A stretch of 7,690 nucleotides of DNA, taken from NCBI GenBank assembly GCA_964532715.1, contig CAZHIX010000047.1, positions 1 through 7,690 on the forward strand, in the 5' to 3' direction. The translations under genes and the position numbers were made by a program. The stretch comes from 1-14-0-10-45-29 sp964532715. Its GTDB lineage: Archaea > Micrarchaeota > Micrarchaeia > Anstonellales > Anstonellaceae. This document shows, in pieces, positions 1 through 5,869 of this stretch; the first letter of the stretch is position 1, and the number at the start of each line of letters is the position of its first letter. The notes below the pieces were generated by a model. It saw nothing but the letters and a program-made list of their open reading frames with translations. It was not told where the DNA came from and made no database searches.

Positions 1-110
1 ATTTTCTAACAAGCCAAAAACTAAAAGATAATATAAAAACAGCTCAAATTCTTGCGCACATTCAAGGTTCAGATCATGCCCCTATTCTACTCACACTTGA
101 GAATATCTGA
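1..110 (+). CDS. xth: Exonuclease III-type AP endonuclease, C-terminal fragment (5' part outside window)
   Basis: This is the last 35 codons of a gene running in from the left edge, read in the frame whose first complete codon is at base 3 and ending at TGA 108-110. The fragment starts FLTSQKLKDN and has GSDHAPILLTLEN near its end. The SDH-P block is the C-terminal signature of the ExoIII/APE (endonuclease/exonuclease/phosphatase) fold; its histidine is the catalytic base. The preceding FLTS corresponds to the 'IDYFL-S' strand of the family. ExoIII-type enzymes cut DNA 5' of abasic sites in base excision repair. The gene converges on the uracil-DNA glycosylase gene and shares its final 24 bp with that gene's 3' end. 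Family assignment is firm despite the short length. Whether the enzyme is mainly an AP endonuclease or an exonuclease cannot be told from the tail. Confidence 0.85.
   Translation, partial: FLTSQKLKDNIKTAQILAHIQGSDHAPILLTLENI
12..40 (-). terminator. Possible oligo-T terminator downstream of udg
   Basis: Read on the minus strand beyond the udg stop, bases 40-12 contain three T tracts (complements of A runs at 35-39, 23-26 and 16-20). Archaeal RNA polymerase can terminate at clustered oligo-T without a hairpin. The tracts lie inside the opposing xth coding sequence, so they may simply be its Lys/Asn codons. Confidence 0.3.
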
Positions 111-683
111 CAATTTCACAAAATCTTGTTTTATTTGCTCAACTAATTTTCTATTATATATCGCAGCTGCTGGATGATATATTGGATACACGATTATTTT
201 CTCACCAAAAAAATCAACTTCATGTTTTTTTCCATGGATTTTTGTTATCCCCTCAACATTGTCCATTCCCTCAACACTAAATTTACCAAGAACAAATTTA
301 GATGCAAAATTTCCAAGTGTAATCAAAATTTTTGGCTTAATAATTTTTATCTGTTCAATCAAATACGGAGTGTGTTTAGCTATCTCTTCGCTTGTAGGGT
401 TTCTATTTTGTGGTGGTCTATACTTTAGTATATTGGCAATATAGACAACATCTAAACCAAGTCCTGCAATCTTCAAATATTCATCCAAATTTTGTCCAGC
501 TTTACCTACAAATGGAACGCCTTGCAGATCCTCGTTTTTGCCCGGAGCTTCGCCTATAATAAACACTTTAGCATCACAATTCCCTTTTGCAAAAACAAGA
601 TTAGTGGCACTCTTTTTGAGCGGGCAATCGAGTTCAACCTCAATTTTTTTTCTAACTAAATCAAGTTCTTCTTTTTTACCCAC
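87..683 (-). CDS. udg: Family 4 uracil-DNA glycosylase, probably lacking the canonical Fe-S cluster
   Basis: This predicted enzyme removes uracil from DNA, the first step of base excision repair of deaminated cytosine. Numbering from the GTG start gives 198 residues. Motif A is GEAPG at 44-48, followed by ED (51-52) and PFVGKAG (57-63). KYRPPQNRNP lies at 87-96, TLG near 122-124, and the catalytic-site block HPAAAIYNR starts at His170, the archaeal form of the family 4 motif. In known family 4 enzymes four cysteines bind a 4Fe-4S cluster (CxxC, KCRPP, and a Cys 16 residues later). Here the matching positions are Glu17, Cys20, Tyr88 and His104, so only one ligand is kept. I chose GTG 681-683 because AGGAG lies 10 nt upstream. 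The longer reading frame from TTG at 746 would add a Phe/Leu/Tyr-rich stretch from T-rich intergenic DNA and overlap the upstream gene. The gene probably shares a transcript with the ferritin-like gene 43 nt upstream. Confidence 0.88.
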   Translation of the reverse strand: MGKKEELDLVRKKIEVELDCPLKKSATNLVFAKGNCDAKVFIIGEAPGKNEDLQGVPFVGKAGQNLDEYLKIAGLGLDVVYIANILKYRPPQNRNPTSEEIAKHTPYLIEQIKIIKPKILITLGNFASKFVLGKFSVEGMDNVEGITKIHGKKHEVDFFGEKIIVYPIYHPAAAIYNRKLVEQIKQDFVKLSDILKCE

Positions 684-692
684 AACATCAAA

Positions 693-699
693 ACTCCTA
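693..699 (-). promoter_or_regulatory. Ribosome binding site that decides the udg start
   Basis: The minus-strand sequence TAGGAGT (AGGAG is the complement of 694-698) is the only Shine-Dalgarno-like element near the start of udg. It lies 10 nt before the in-frame GTG 681-683, slightly long, and 5 nt before an out-of-frame ATG at 686-688, which is an ideal distance. That ATG frame stops after ten codons, so GTG is the working start. Confidence 0.55.
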
Positions 700-727
700 A
701 AAAACAAATAATAAAAAAGAAAAAAAC
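699..727 (-). terminator. Oligo-T terminator after the ferritin-like gene
   Basis: Immediately after the ferritin-like stop codon the minus strand shows repeated T runs, including TTTTTT, TCTTTTTT and TTTGTTTTTT. This resembles the multi-T intrinsic terminators of archaea. It would give a short ferritin-like transcript, with udg expressed by read-through, because no separate TATA element for udg is evident in the 43-nt gap. Confidence 0.5.
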
Positions 728-1209
728 TAAGCTTGCATATCTTCAAGAATAGCCTGTAAATCTTCCTCGTGTTCTATCTCATCTTCCATTATTTCAACTA
801 CCATATTGTATGTAATAATATCTTTATCTTTTGTAGCCAAAGCAAGTTTATTATATACATCAATTGCGCATTGTTCTCCTTTGACATTCTGTTTAACTAT
901 TGCAATTGTGTTAAAGTCGCTTGGAGCATCATATCCACAATTTGACTCACTCAAAAGTTTAGAAAAATCAACTATTGGTACTCCTCCAAGTGCAATTATT
1001 CTATCTGCGACCATCTGCGCATGTCTCAATTCATCATTTGCATGTTCAACAAGTTCTGCAACAATTGCAGGTCTCATTTTTCCTTTTGCAACTTTTGCAC
1101 CTATCCAATATTGATAATATGCAAGCCACTCATCTGCCAATGCTTTATTTAGAAGAACAATAGTTTTCTTAATGTCTTTCCCCGCAATTTCCATTCCTTT
1201 AGTTCCCAT
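727..1209 (-). CDS. Ferritin-like Dps/DPSL (thioferritin-type) protein
   Basis: This is a 160-residue four-helix ferritin-like protein. Putative diiron ligands fall in bacterioferritin-like order: Glu27 (DEWLAYYQYW), Glu60 with His63 (ANDELRHAQ), Glu112 (GEQCAI), and Glu144 with His147 (EDEIEHEEDL). Such proteins oxidise and store Fe(II), often using peroxide, and protect DNA from hydroxyl radicals. Cys91 and Cys114, 23 residues apart with the second directly after Glu112 in EQCAIDVY, resemble the cysteine pair of archaeal DPSL/thioferritin. That subgroup call is from memory. The start at ATG 1207-1209 is supported by GGTGAT three bases upstream. An internal ATG at 1192-1194 (residue 6) would also keep the whole domain. 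The gene is followed by an oligo-T tract and then udg on the same strand. A palindrome around TTTAAA upstream suggests repression control. Generic bacterioferritin is the main alternative. Confidence 0.85.
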   Translation of the reverse strand: MGTKGMEIAGKDIKKTIVLLNKALADEWLAYYQYWIGAKVAKGKMRPAIVAELVEHANDELRHAQMVADRIIALGGVPIVDFSKLLSESNCGYDAPSDFNTIAIVKQNVKGEQCAIDVYNKLALATKDKDIITYNMVVEIMEDEIEHEEDLQAILEDMQA

Positions 1210-1212
1210 GTT

Positions 1213-1218
1213 ATCACC
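1213..1218 (-). promoter_or_regulatory. Strong Shine-Dalgarno of the ferritin-like gene
   Basis: GGTGAT on the minus strand lies three bases before ATG 1207-1209. It matches the anti-SD of archaeal 16S rRNA well and decides the start in favour of 1209 over the downstream ATG at 1194. Confidence 0.7.
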
Positions 1219-1235
1219 TTATATATTAATCACGA

Positions 1236-1253
1236 AATGGGTTTAAAGCCATT
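1236..1253. promoter_or_regulatory. 18-bp near-perfect palindrome around TTTAAA, candidate operator/TATA of the ferritin-like gene
   Basis: AATGGGTTTAAAGCCATT reads AATGG-N-TTTAAA-N-CCATT on both strands, with only the bases flanking the core not matching. The TTTAAA core (1242-1247) lies about 27 bp before position 1218, where a transcript carrying the GGTGAT ribosome site of the ferritin-like gene would have to begin. A dimeric regulator bound here would cover the TATA box and block TBP. Regulator identity is unknown; metal- or redox-responsive DtxR/Fur/ArsR-type proteins are typical for such genes. A TTAATATATAA element at about 1219-1229 is an alternative TATA, but it would put the RNA start inside the coding region, near ATG 1194. 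Confidence 0.45.
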
Positions 1254-1276
1254 ATGCTTCGTATGTTTAGTCATCA

Positions 1277-1286
1277 ATGCTAGCAT
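1277..1286. repeat. Perfect 10-bp palindrome ATGCTAGCAT
   Basis: This short perfect inverted repeat lies between the divergent promoters. A 10-bp palindrome is only mildly unlikely by chance in a 121-bp spacer, so it is a weak candidate operator for either gene. Confidence 0.25.
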
Positions 1287-1300
1287 GTGCTTCTAATTAA

Positions 1301-1310
1301 GAATTTAAAC
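1301..1310 (+). promoter_or_regulatory. TATA-like element for the large vWA gene, predicting a leaderless mRNA
   Basis: GAATTTAAAC is centred about 25 bp upstream of ATG 1331. The stretch just before the ATG has no Shine-Dalgarno sequence. The usual archaeal TATA-to-start distance would therefore place the RNA 5' end at or within a base or two of the start codon. Confidence 0.45.
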
Positions 1311-1330
1311 AATTACTGGTTATTAGTTGT

Positions 1331-4300
1331 ATGTTGCTTGCCAAGAAATCTACTATTTATGATATAGATTTATTGGAAATAACTTCAAAATTACAAACAC
1401 CTCGTTCAAAGGATGCAGTTTTATGGTCTTTTTACGATATTCCTAAAAAAGAAAATGTCAAATTAAATGATGTTAATTCAGAATTATTTTTTCAAACTCC
1501 TTTTTACAATCAAAATCTTTTACCTCATTTATTAGCTTCCTTGGGCGAATCTAATAATATATTATGGGAGAAAACCCAACTAAAATCAACAGATCTTGAT
1601 CGTTCAATGTCTGTAGTTAGTTTTTGTTCTTTAGATAACGAAAAAATCCAACTAAATATTGCAAAAAGAATATTTATACCAAACACTTCAAGTAAAGAAC
1701 TTGATGACGTTGTAAATGATATCTGTATTCACTTAGAAGAAAGTGGTCTTAGTAAAATCTCTTCTTTATATATAAGCATACCTGTGGAAAACGAGCAAAA
1801 CAAATTTGCAAATATAGAAATATCAAAAAAGTTGTCTTATCTTATAAGTAAGAAAATTTCAAACAAAAATGTAGATGTGCAACTTCTTACAATAGATGGG
1901 AATTGGCTTGGAAAACTTGTTCAAACCAATAAAATAGATGATTGGCAAGCATTTAGAGACGAATTTATATCTGACGCAAAAACCTCTTCAGATATGTCTT
2001 TTTTTAATTTAGACGGTTCAATAGCGATAACCAACTTATCCTCCCCTCTTCAAGCGTTATTGAATGCAAAAACACGCAAAGAGTTTGCAGATTCTCTTTT
2101 TGCATTAGCTTCTATTCCAATCTATCTACCAAATCATCGCAATAATCCTCAATCGTCTAAGGCTATGGATGAATTAAGATTTGTTCTTGTAGGACATTCA
2201 TATAAAATTAATTTTGAAAATGCGACTTGCAATCTAGTAATTGAATTTGATAAAGATTTAAATTTAAATAAAAACGATTTGCAACAGATTTATACTAATT
2301 TATCTGGGACAAGAGCAAGACAGATTAAGCCTGATGGCACTGTTGAAGAATGTAGGTTTAATTATGACGAGTATTCAAACGTTTTGTCTGTAAATGATAT
2401 GTCTAACAACAACATTCAGGTTGCGGATTATCTAAAAAAACAAGGAGATGTTTGGAGACTTGAAGTAGAACAATCTCCAAATCAATGGCAAAATAAGCTT
2501 AATGTTGTTTATTTAGAAGAAAGCCAATCAACAAATTATGAAAAATCAATTGTCAATTCCTCTTTTTTTAACGATATTCTGGTTTTACAAGATAAATCTG
2601 GTAGCGTATATAGTGTCATGGACAAAGTTTTCAATGTCCTAGAACCACTAGAAAAAAAAATCGCATCAACAACAACTGATGTTTTCAACTATGATTTAAA
2701 GACAATGGCCGGTTCAACTTTAGATCATGATAGTTTCACTCTATCAATAATGGCTTGGCTTGGAAATTTTTTGGAAGATAATTCAAAACCTCTTAATCAT
2801 CAGCCAATCGCATTTTTAATTACGGATTTGGGTAATGATCGTTCAAGTATAAACCCAAACTCTCAGAGTGCGCAAAAATCTTGGTGGTTCAATGATTTTT
2901 CAAAGTGTTTTGAAAAAATTCATAATAATTCCCCACTCAATTTTTCTTTAATAAGAGACGAAATTTCTGCTTCATGGATAAATTTCATGACTGAAAAAAT
3001 AACTGAAAAAAACGGGAGAGTAGTAGTTTTTTCACATGGTTCACTAACTCGTGCAAATTTTCAACGAAGAAAATTGATACGTGAATTATGTAAAAAAACA
3101 GGTGGAGTTTTTGTAGATTTATTATATATTGGTTCTACTGTTGTTGTTAAAGAAAAAATTGAAAAAAAATTAAGCGAGTTAGCAGGTGAACAAATAAACA
3201 TATCTGCCAATAAGTGGAATTCATTAATTTCTGGGGAATACATCTCTATTCCAAATACTATTTTTCGCATTTTTGTAGAAGATTCAAAAATAAAAATTTG
3301 TTCTTCTGATAAAACTTTTGGATTACATTTATCTAATGGTTATTTAACTGATATTTTCATGTCTATGGTTAGTAAATTTGCATCAACTTCTGCAGATGCA
3401 ACTATTAAACAAAAAATGGCGCAATCACAAGAAATAGAAGATCAAATAGTCAGAATGCAAACTCAAATATCTACCTGCAAATCTTTTTACTATATGAAAA
3501 ATGTTTTTAACATGCTTGAACAAACAAAAACCAAACCTGATTTTTCAAGCGATGAGCAGTTGGTTTCTTTTGTTTCTGAGTTATATTCTAACATATTCAA
3601 TGCTCTAGCCAATGACAAAACTAATTTTTATCATGATTATGCAAAAAATCTTTGTCTTGAGTACGAAACATATTTTCGTTCTATTGCAAGTGATCTATCA
3701 AATCAAAAAAATCCAAATTTTGCTAAATCAATTTCAAATTTAATAGAAATTTCAAATGCACTAAAACAAATGTCATCTGGTCAAAAACCAGAAATCTTAG
3801 TGGGCAATCATCCGAATTCTACATCATCTCAATTATCAAATCCTTTTTTTGCATCACAACTTGAAAGTAATTGGGCAAATTCAGACACATCCTCAATAAA
3901 AGACCTTAGTCTAATGATTGAACAGATGCTTAGCACTCCTGGTTGTAATCTAAACGTAATTAACTCTAAAGGATTAACCCCACTCTATTTTGCAGTTCGC
4001 ACTGCAAATGTTGATTTGGTTGAAAAATTGCTTCAAAATGGTGCAGACCCGAATTTATTTGCATCAAATGCAGATCCATTACTTAGCGCTACAAATAATT
4101 TCAATACTGATCCAACAATTTATGAGAAAATACTTAGATTGCTTTTGGAAAACAAATCTAATTCTTATAATCTTAACAAAGAAGGTTTGTCTAATCCTGC
4201 ATTTTTATTTGCAGTTTACAATGGTTTTAGTATACCTGCAAACATAATGCTTGAATATAATCAAAATTTGTTAGCAAAAAGTAAAAACGGAGTATCTCTG

Positions 4301-4957
4301 ATAAATCTGGCTGAAAATGAAAAAAACACCGAACTACTAAACCAAATGTCGTTTATTGCATTAGTTGAAAATGGGTATTGGCTAAATTCGGCTGATCTAT
4401 CCTCTATGCAAAAACATATTCAACCAATTTTAAATAGCAATCCTACTGTAAATGCTAATACATTGCGACTTCTAAATGATTATTTTTCAACTCAAATAAA
4501 ATACACTTCTAATTCAGATTCAAATTTTGCACCTCCCTATACTGTTTTGAAAAAAGGTGGTGATTGCGACGAAAAATGTGTGCTTTTGGCAAACACACTA
4601 TCTCAAACATTAAGTGTGCCTATAGAAAACATGTATATTCTTGCTATACACACCACCTCAAATTCTTCCAAATCCATGCAACATTCAAATCACTCTCAAC
4701 TTTTGGTTCAAATTCACGATGGGACTTTTTGCATTATGGATCCAATTTCCAAAGATGGTTTTTTAGTCTTACCGTCCAACATAACTGATTTGAGTTTAGC
4801 AATCAAATGGCAAACTAATTATTATCAAAAAATAGCTCAATTAAACTCAACTCCAGACAATCAACTTAAATTGTCTTCTCTTAGAGCACAACCTATATGT
4901 ACTTTTGCTCTTAGGCAAATATTTTCGTCTAGAGAAAAATACTCAAATCAAAAATAA
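1331..4957 (+). CDS. Giant multidomain protein: vWA domain, ankyrin-like repeats, transglutaminase-like domain
   Basis: This 1208-residue protein has no signal peptide or membrane helix, so it is probably cytoplasmic. Residues 1-410 are alpha/beta in character and I do not recognise them. Residues about 412-625 form a von Willebrand factor A domain. Its metal site (MIDAS) has Asp421-Lys-Ser423-Gly-Ser425, Thr463 in AGST and Asp499 in FLITDLG, and the late KKTGG block (588-592) is typical of vWA folds. Residues about 626-860 look helical, with a possible coiled coil near 690-720. Ankyrin-like repeats follow at about 870-1010, best seen as GLTPLYFA at 881-888 with LLQNGADPN after it; the later repeats are degenerate. 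Residues about 1050-1150 are transglutaminase-like, with the candidate triad Cys1079 (GGDCDE), His1121 (SNHSQLLV) and Asp1137 (IMDPIS). Such domains act as proteases, transglutaminases or amidases. The gene stands alone on its strand. I know no named family with this architecture; biological role not assigned. Confidence 0.85.
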   Translation: MLLAKKSTIYDIDLLEITSKLQTPRSKDAVLWSFYDIPKKENVKLNDVNSELFFQTPFYNQNLLPHLLASLGESNNILWEKTQLKSTDLDRSMSVVSFCSLDNEKIQLNIAKRIFIPNTSSKELDDVVNDICIHLEESGLSKISSLYISIPVENEQNKFANIEISKKLSYLISKKISNKNVDVQLLTIDGNWLGKLVQTNKIDDWQAFRDEFISDAKTSSDMSFFNLDGSIAITNLSSPLQALLNAKTRKEFADSLFALASIPIYLPNHRNNPQSSKAMDELRFVLVGHSYKINFENATCNLVIEFDKDLNLNKNDLQQIYTNLSGTRARQIKPDGTVEECRFNYDEYSNVLSVNDMSNNNIQVADYLKKQGDVWRLEVEQSPNQWQNKLNVVYLEESQSTNYEKSIVNSSFFNDILVLQDKSGSVYSVMDKVFNVLEPLEKKIASTTTDVFNYDLKTMAGSTLDHDSFTLSIMAWLGNFLEDNSKPLNHQPIAFLITDLGNDRSSINPNSQSAQKSWWFNDFSKCFEKIHNNSPLNFSLIRDEISASWINFMTEKITEKNGRVVVFSHGSLTRANFQRRKLIRELCKKTGGVFVDLLYIGSTVVVKEKIEKKLSELAGEQINISANKWNSLISGEYISIPNTIFRIFVEDSKIKICSSDKTFGLHLSNGYLTDIFMSMVSKFASTSADATIKQKMAQSQEIEDQIVRMQTQISTCKSFYYMKNVFNMLEQTKTKPDFSSDEQLVSFVSELYSNIFNALANDKTNFYHDYAKNLCLEYETYFRSIASDLSNQKNPNFAKSISNLIEISNALKQMSSGQKPEILVGNHPNSTSSQLSNPFFASQLESNWANSDTSSIKDLSLMIEQMLSTPGCNLNVINSKGLTPLYFAVRTANVDLVEKLLQNGADPNLFASNADPLLSATNNFNTDPTIYEKILRLLLENKSNSYNLNKEGLSNPAFLFAVYNGFSIPANIMLEYNQNLLAKSKNGVSLINLAENEKNTELLNQMSFIALVENGYWLNSADLSSMQKHIQPILNSNPTVNANTLRLLNDYFSTQIKYTSNSDSNFAPPYTVLKKGGDCDEKCVLLANTLSQTLSVPIENMYILAIHTTSNSSKSMQHSNHSQLLVQIHDGTFCIMDPISKDGFLVLPSNITDLSLAIKWQTNYYQKIAQLNSTPDNQLKLSSLRAQPICTFALRQIFSSREKYSNQK

Positions 4958-4963
4958 ATAAAC
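4950..4963 (-). terminator. Oligo-T terminator of the ATP-cone nuclease gene
   Basis: On the minus strand the sequence GTTTATTTATTTTT begins about 23 bases after the nuclease stop codon. It lies over the last codons of the opposing large gene, so each gene of this convergent pair ends inside or beside the other's terminator. Confidence 0.4.
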
Positions 4964-4974
4964 TTTGTGCAATG

Positions 4975-4995
4975 TTTTTTTTAATTTACTTTTTT
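4975..4995 (+). terminator. Oligo-T terminator of the large vWA gene
   Basis: A run of eight T (4975-4982) and a run of six T (4990-4995) follow the stop codon within 40 bases, with no hairpin. This is a typical archaeal terminator. It overlaps the last codons of the opposing nuclease gene. Confidence 0.55.
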
Positions 4996-5822
4996 GAAAG
5001 TATTATTTTTGCTTCTCTAATCAAATTGTGTGCACTATTTCTTGTAATTCCCATCTCTATAAGTCTTTGTTCATCTGTGGCTACTAACTCTTTTAGAGTT
5101 ATTATCTCAGCAGAGCTCAATTTTTCAAAAGTTCTTCTATCAAGTCTTGGTAAAATAGTTATTGGGTAAAGTTTGTTCTCTTCAATTCTCACCTGTATAC
5201 TTTCTGATTGTGGAAAACTCCAGCCAAGTAGTTTCAACCCAACACAATCTGAATATTGAATTACATCCCCACTAAATTTTGTATTTGTTACAAGCCATGC
5301 ACAATCAAATGTTGAGTCTTTATTTTTTATATCCAAAAATCTAGCCCAAGTATAAAGTGCAGATTGAATATGACACTTGAGATGTACTGAATTGTGAAAT
5401 TTGCATTCAATCATATTTTTTATTATTACATCATTATCTAATGCTTTTCTTGTTGCAACCACATCAATCTCGTGATTTATGCATTTACCCCAAATAATCT
5501 GTCTTAATTGTGTTTGATATCCTCTTCCTTTTATCAATGAACCTATAAATGTCTCAAACGGGTATCCATCTGGTCCAAGTTTTATCAATGCATTTTTTAA
5601 TCCAAGTCTGCAAGCCGCGCCTGGTTTTAACTCTCTGAGTTTTTCAAATGCAAGTTTGTATATTTTTTGTGTAGAAATATTTTGGGTAATATCCTCACGT
5701 ATTGCTTCAATTACTTCTTCTGAGAGACTTGAACCCGCACCTGCACGCACAAGTGCGCGTTTTATTTTTGAAAAATCAAGCTGTTCAAGTGTGCCGTCTG
5801 CTTTTGTTACGTACATTTGCAT
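4986..5822 (-). CDS. ATP-cone / Mrr-type restriction endonuclease-like / HhH fusion protein
   Basis: This 278-residue predicted nuclease has three parts. Residues 3-90 form an ATP-cone, opening MYVTKADGTLEQLDFSKI, with the R-LGLKNALIKLGPDGYPFE end typical of the fold. ATP-cones bind (d)ATP and act as allosteric switches in ribonucleotide reductase and NrdR. Residues about 90-200 are a PD-(D/E)xK nuclease of the Mrr/type IV class: Asp120 in HEIDVV, Glu139-Cys-Lys141, and Gln153 in the following helix. The C-terminal 50 residues (LPRLDRRTFEKL to AKIIL) look like a helix-hairpin-helix DNA-binding segment. It may be a nucleotide-gated repair or defence nuclease; substrate unknown. Start choice: the reading frame opens at TTG 5828, but ATG 5820-5822 fits an upstream TATA element and a leaderless message, and ATG 5816 also keeps the domain. 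No methyltransferase or other restriction subunit lies beside it. Confidence 0.82.
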   Translation of the reverse strand: MQMYVTKADGTLEQLDFSKIKRALVRAGAGSSLSEEVIEAIREDITQNISTQKIYKLAFEKLRELKPGAACRLGLKNALIKLGPDGYPFETFIGSLIKGRGYQTQLRQIIWGKCINHEIDVVATRKALDNDVIIKNMIECKFHNSVHLKCHIQSALYTWARFLDIKNKDSTFDCAWLVTNTKFSGDVIQYSDCVGLKLLGWSFPQSESIQVRIEENKLYPITILPRLDRRTFEKLSSAEIITLKELVATDEQRLIEMGITRNSAHNLIREAKIILSKK

Positions 5823-5843
5823 GTGCAAATCAAAGACGGCAAC

Positions 5844-5855
5844 AAATAAATATGC
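5844..5855 (-). promoter_or_regulatory. TATA-like element for the ATP-cone nuclease gene
   Basis: CATATTTATTT on the minus strand, in the 47-bp gap after the membrane protein gene, is centred about 27 bp upstream of ATG 5822. There is no Shine-Dalgarno before the ATG, so I infer a leaderless transcript separate from the two genes upstream. Confidence 0.45.
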
Positions 5856-5869
5856 ATTGTTTGATATTT

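Noticed and set aside
174..444. Plus-strand open frames opposite the glycosylase
   Set aside because: They lie antisense to a gene with clear family motifs, and their proteins are low-complexity and motif-free.
684..746. N-terminal extension of the glycosylase from TTG 746 (Phe/Leu/Tyr-rich, signal-like)
   Set aside because: It overlaps the ferritin-like gene, comes from T-rich spacer DNA, has no ribosome site, and the AGGAG lies inside it. A membrane signal makes no sense for a DNA glycosylase.
806..1163. Plus-strand open frames opposite the ferritin-like gene
   Set aside because: They are complement shadows of a conserved gene, with no ribosome site and no recognisable domain.
2990..3160. 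P-loop kinase-like reading of VVVFSHGSLTRANFQRRKL
   Set aside because: It recalls AAA_33-type kinases, but no Walker A motif lies upstream. The following KKTGGVF block fits the end of a vWA domain better.
3990..4247. Second plus-strand frame inside the ankyrin region
   Set aside because: It is an out-of-frame shadow of the ankyrin-like repeats, with no independent start signal.
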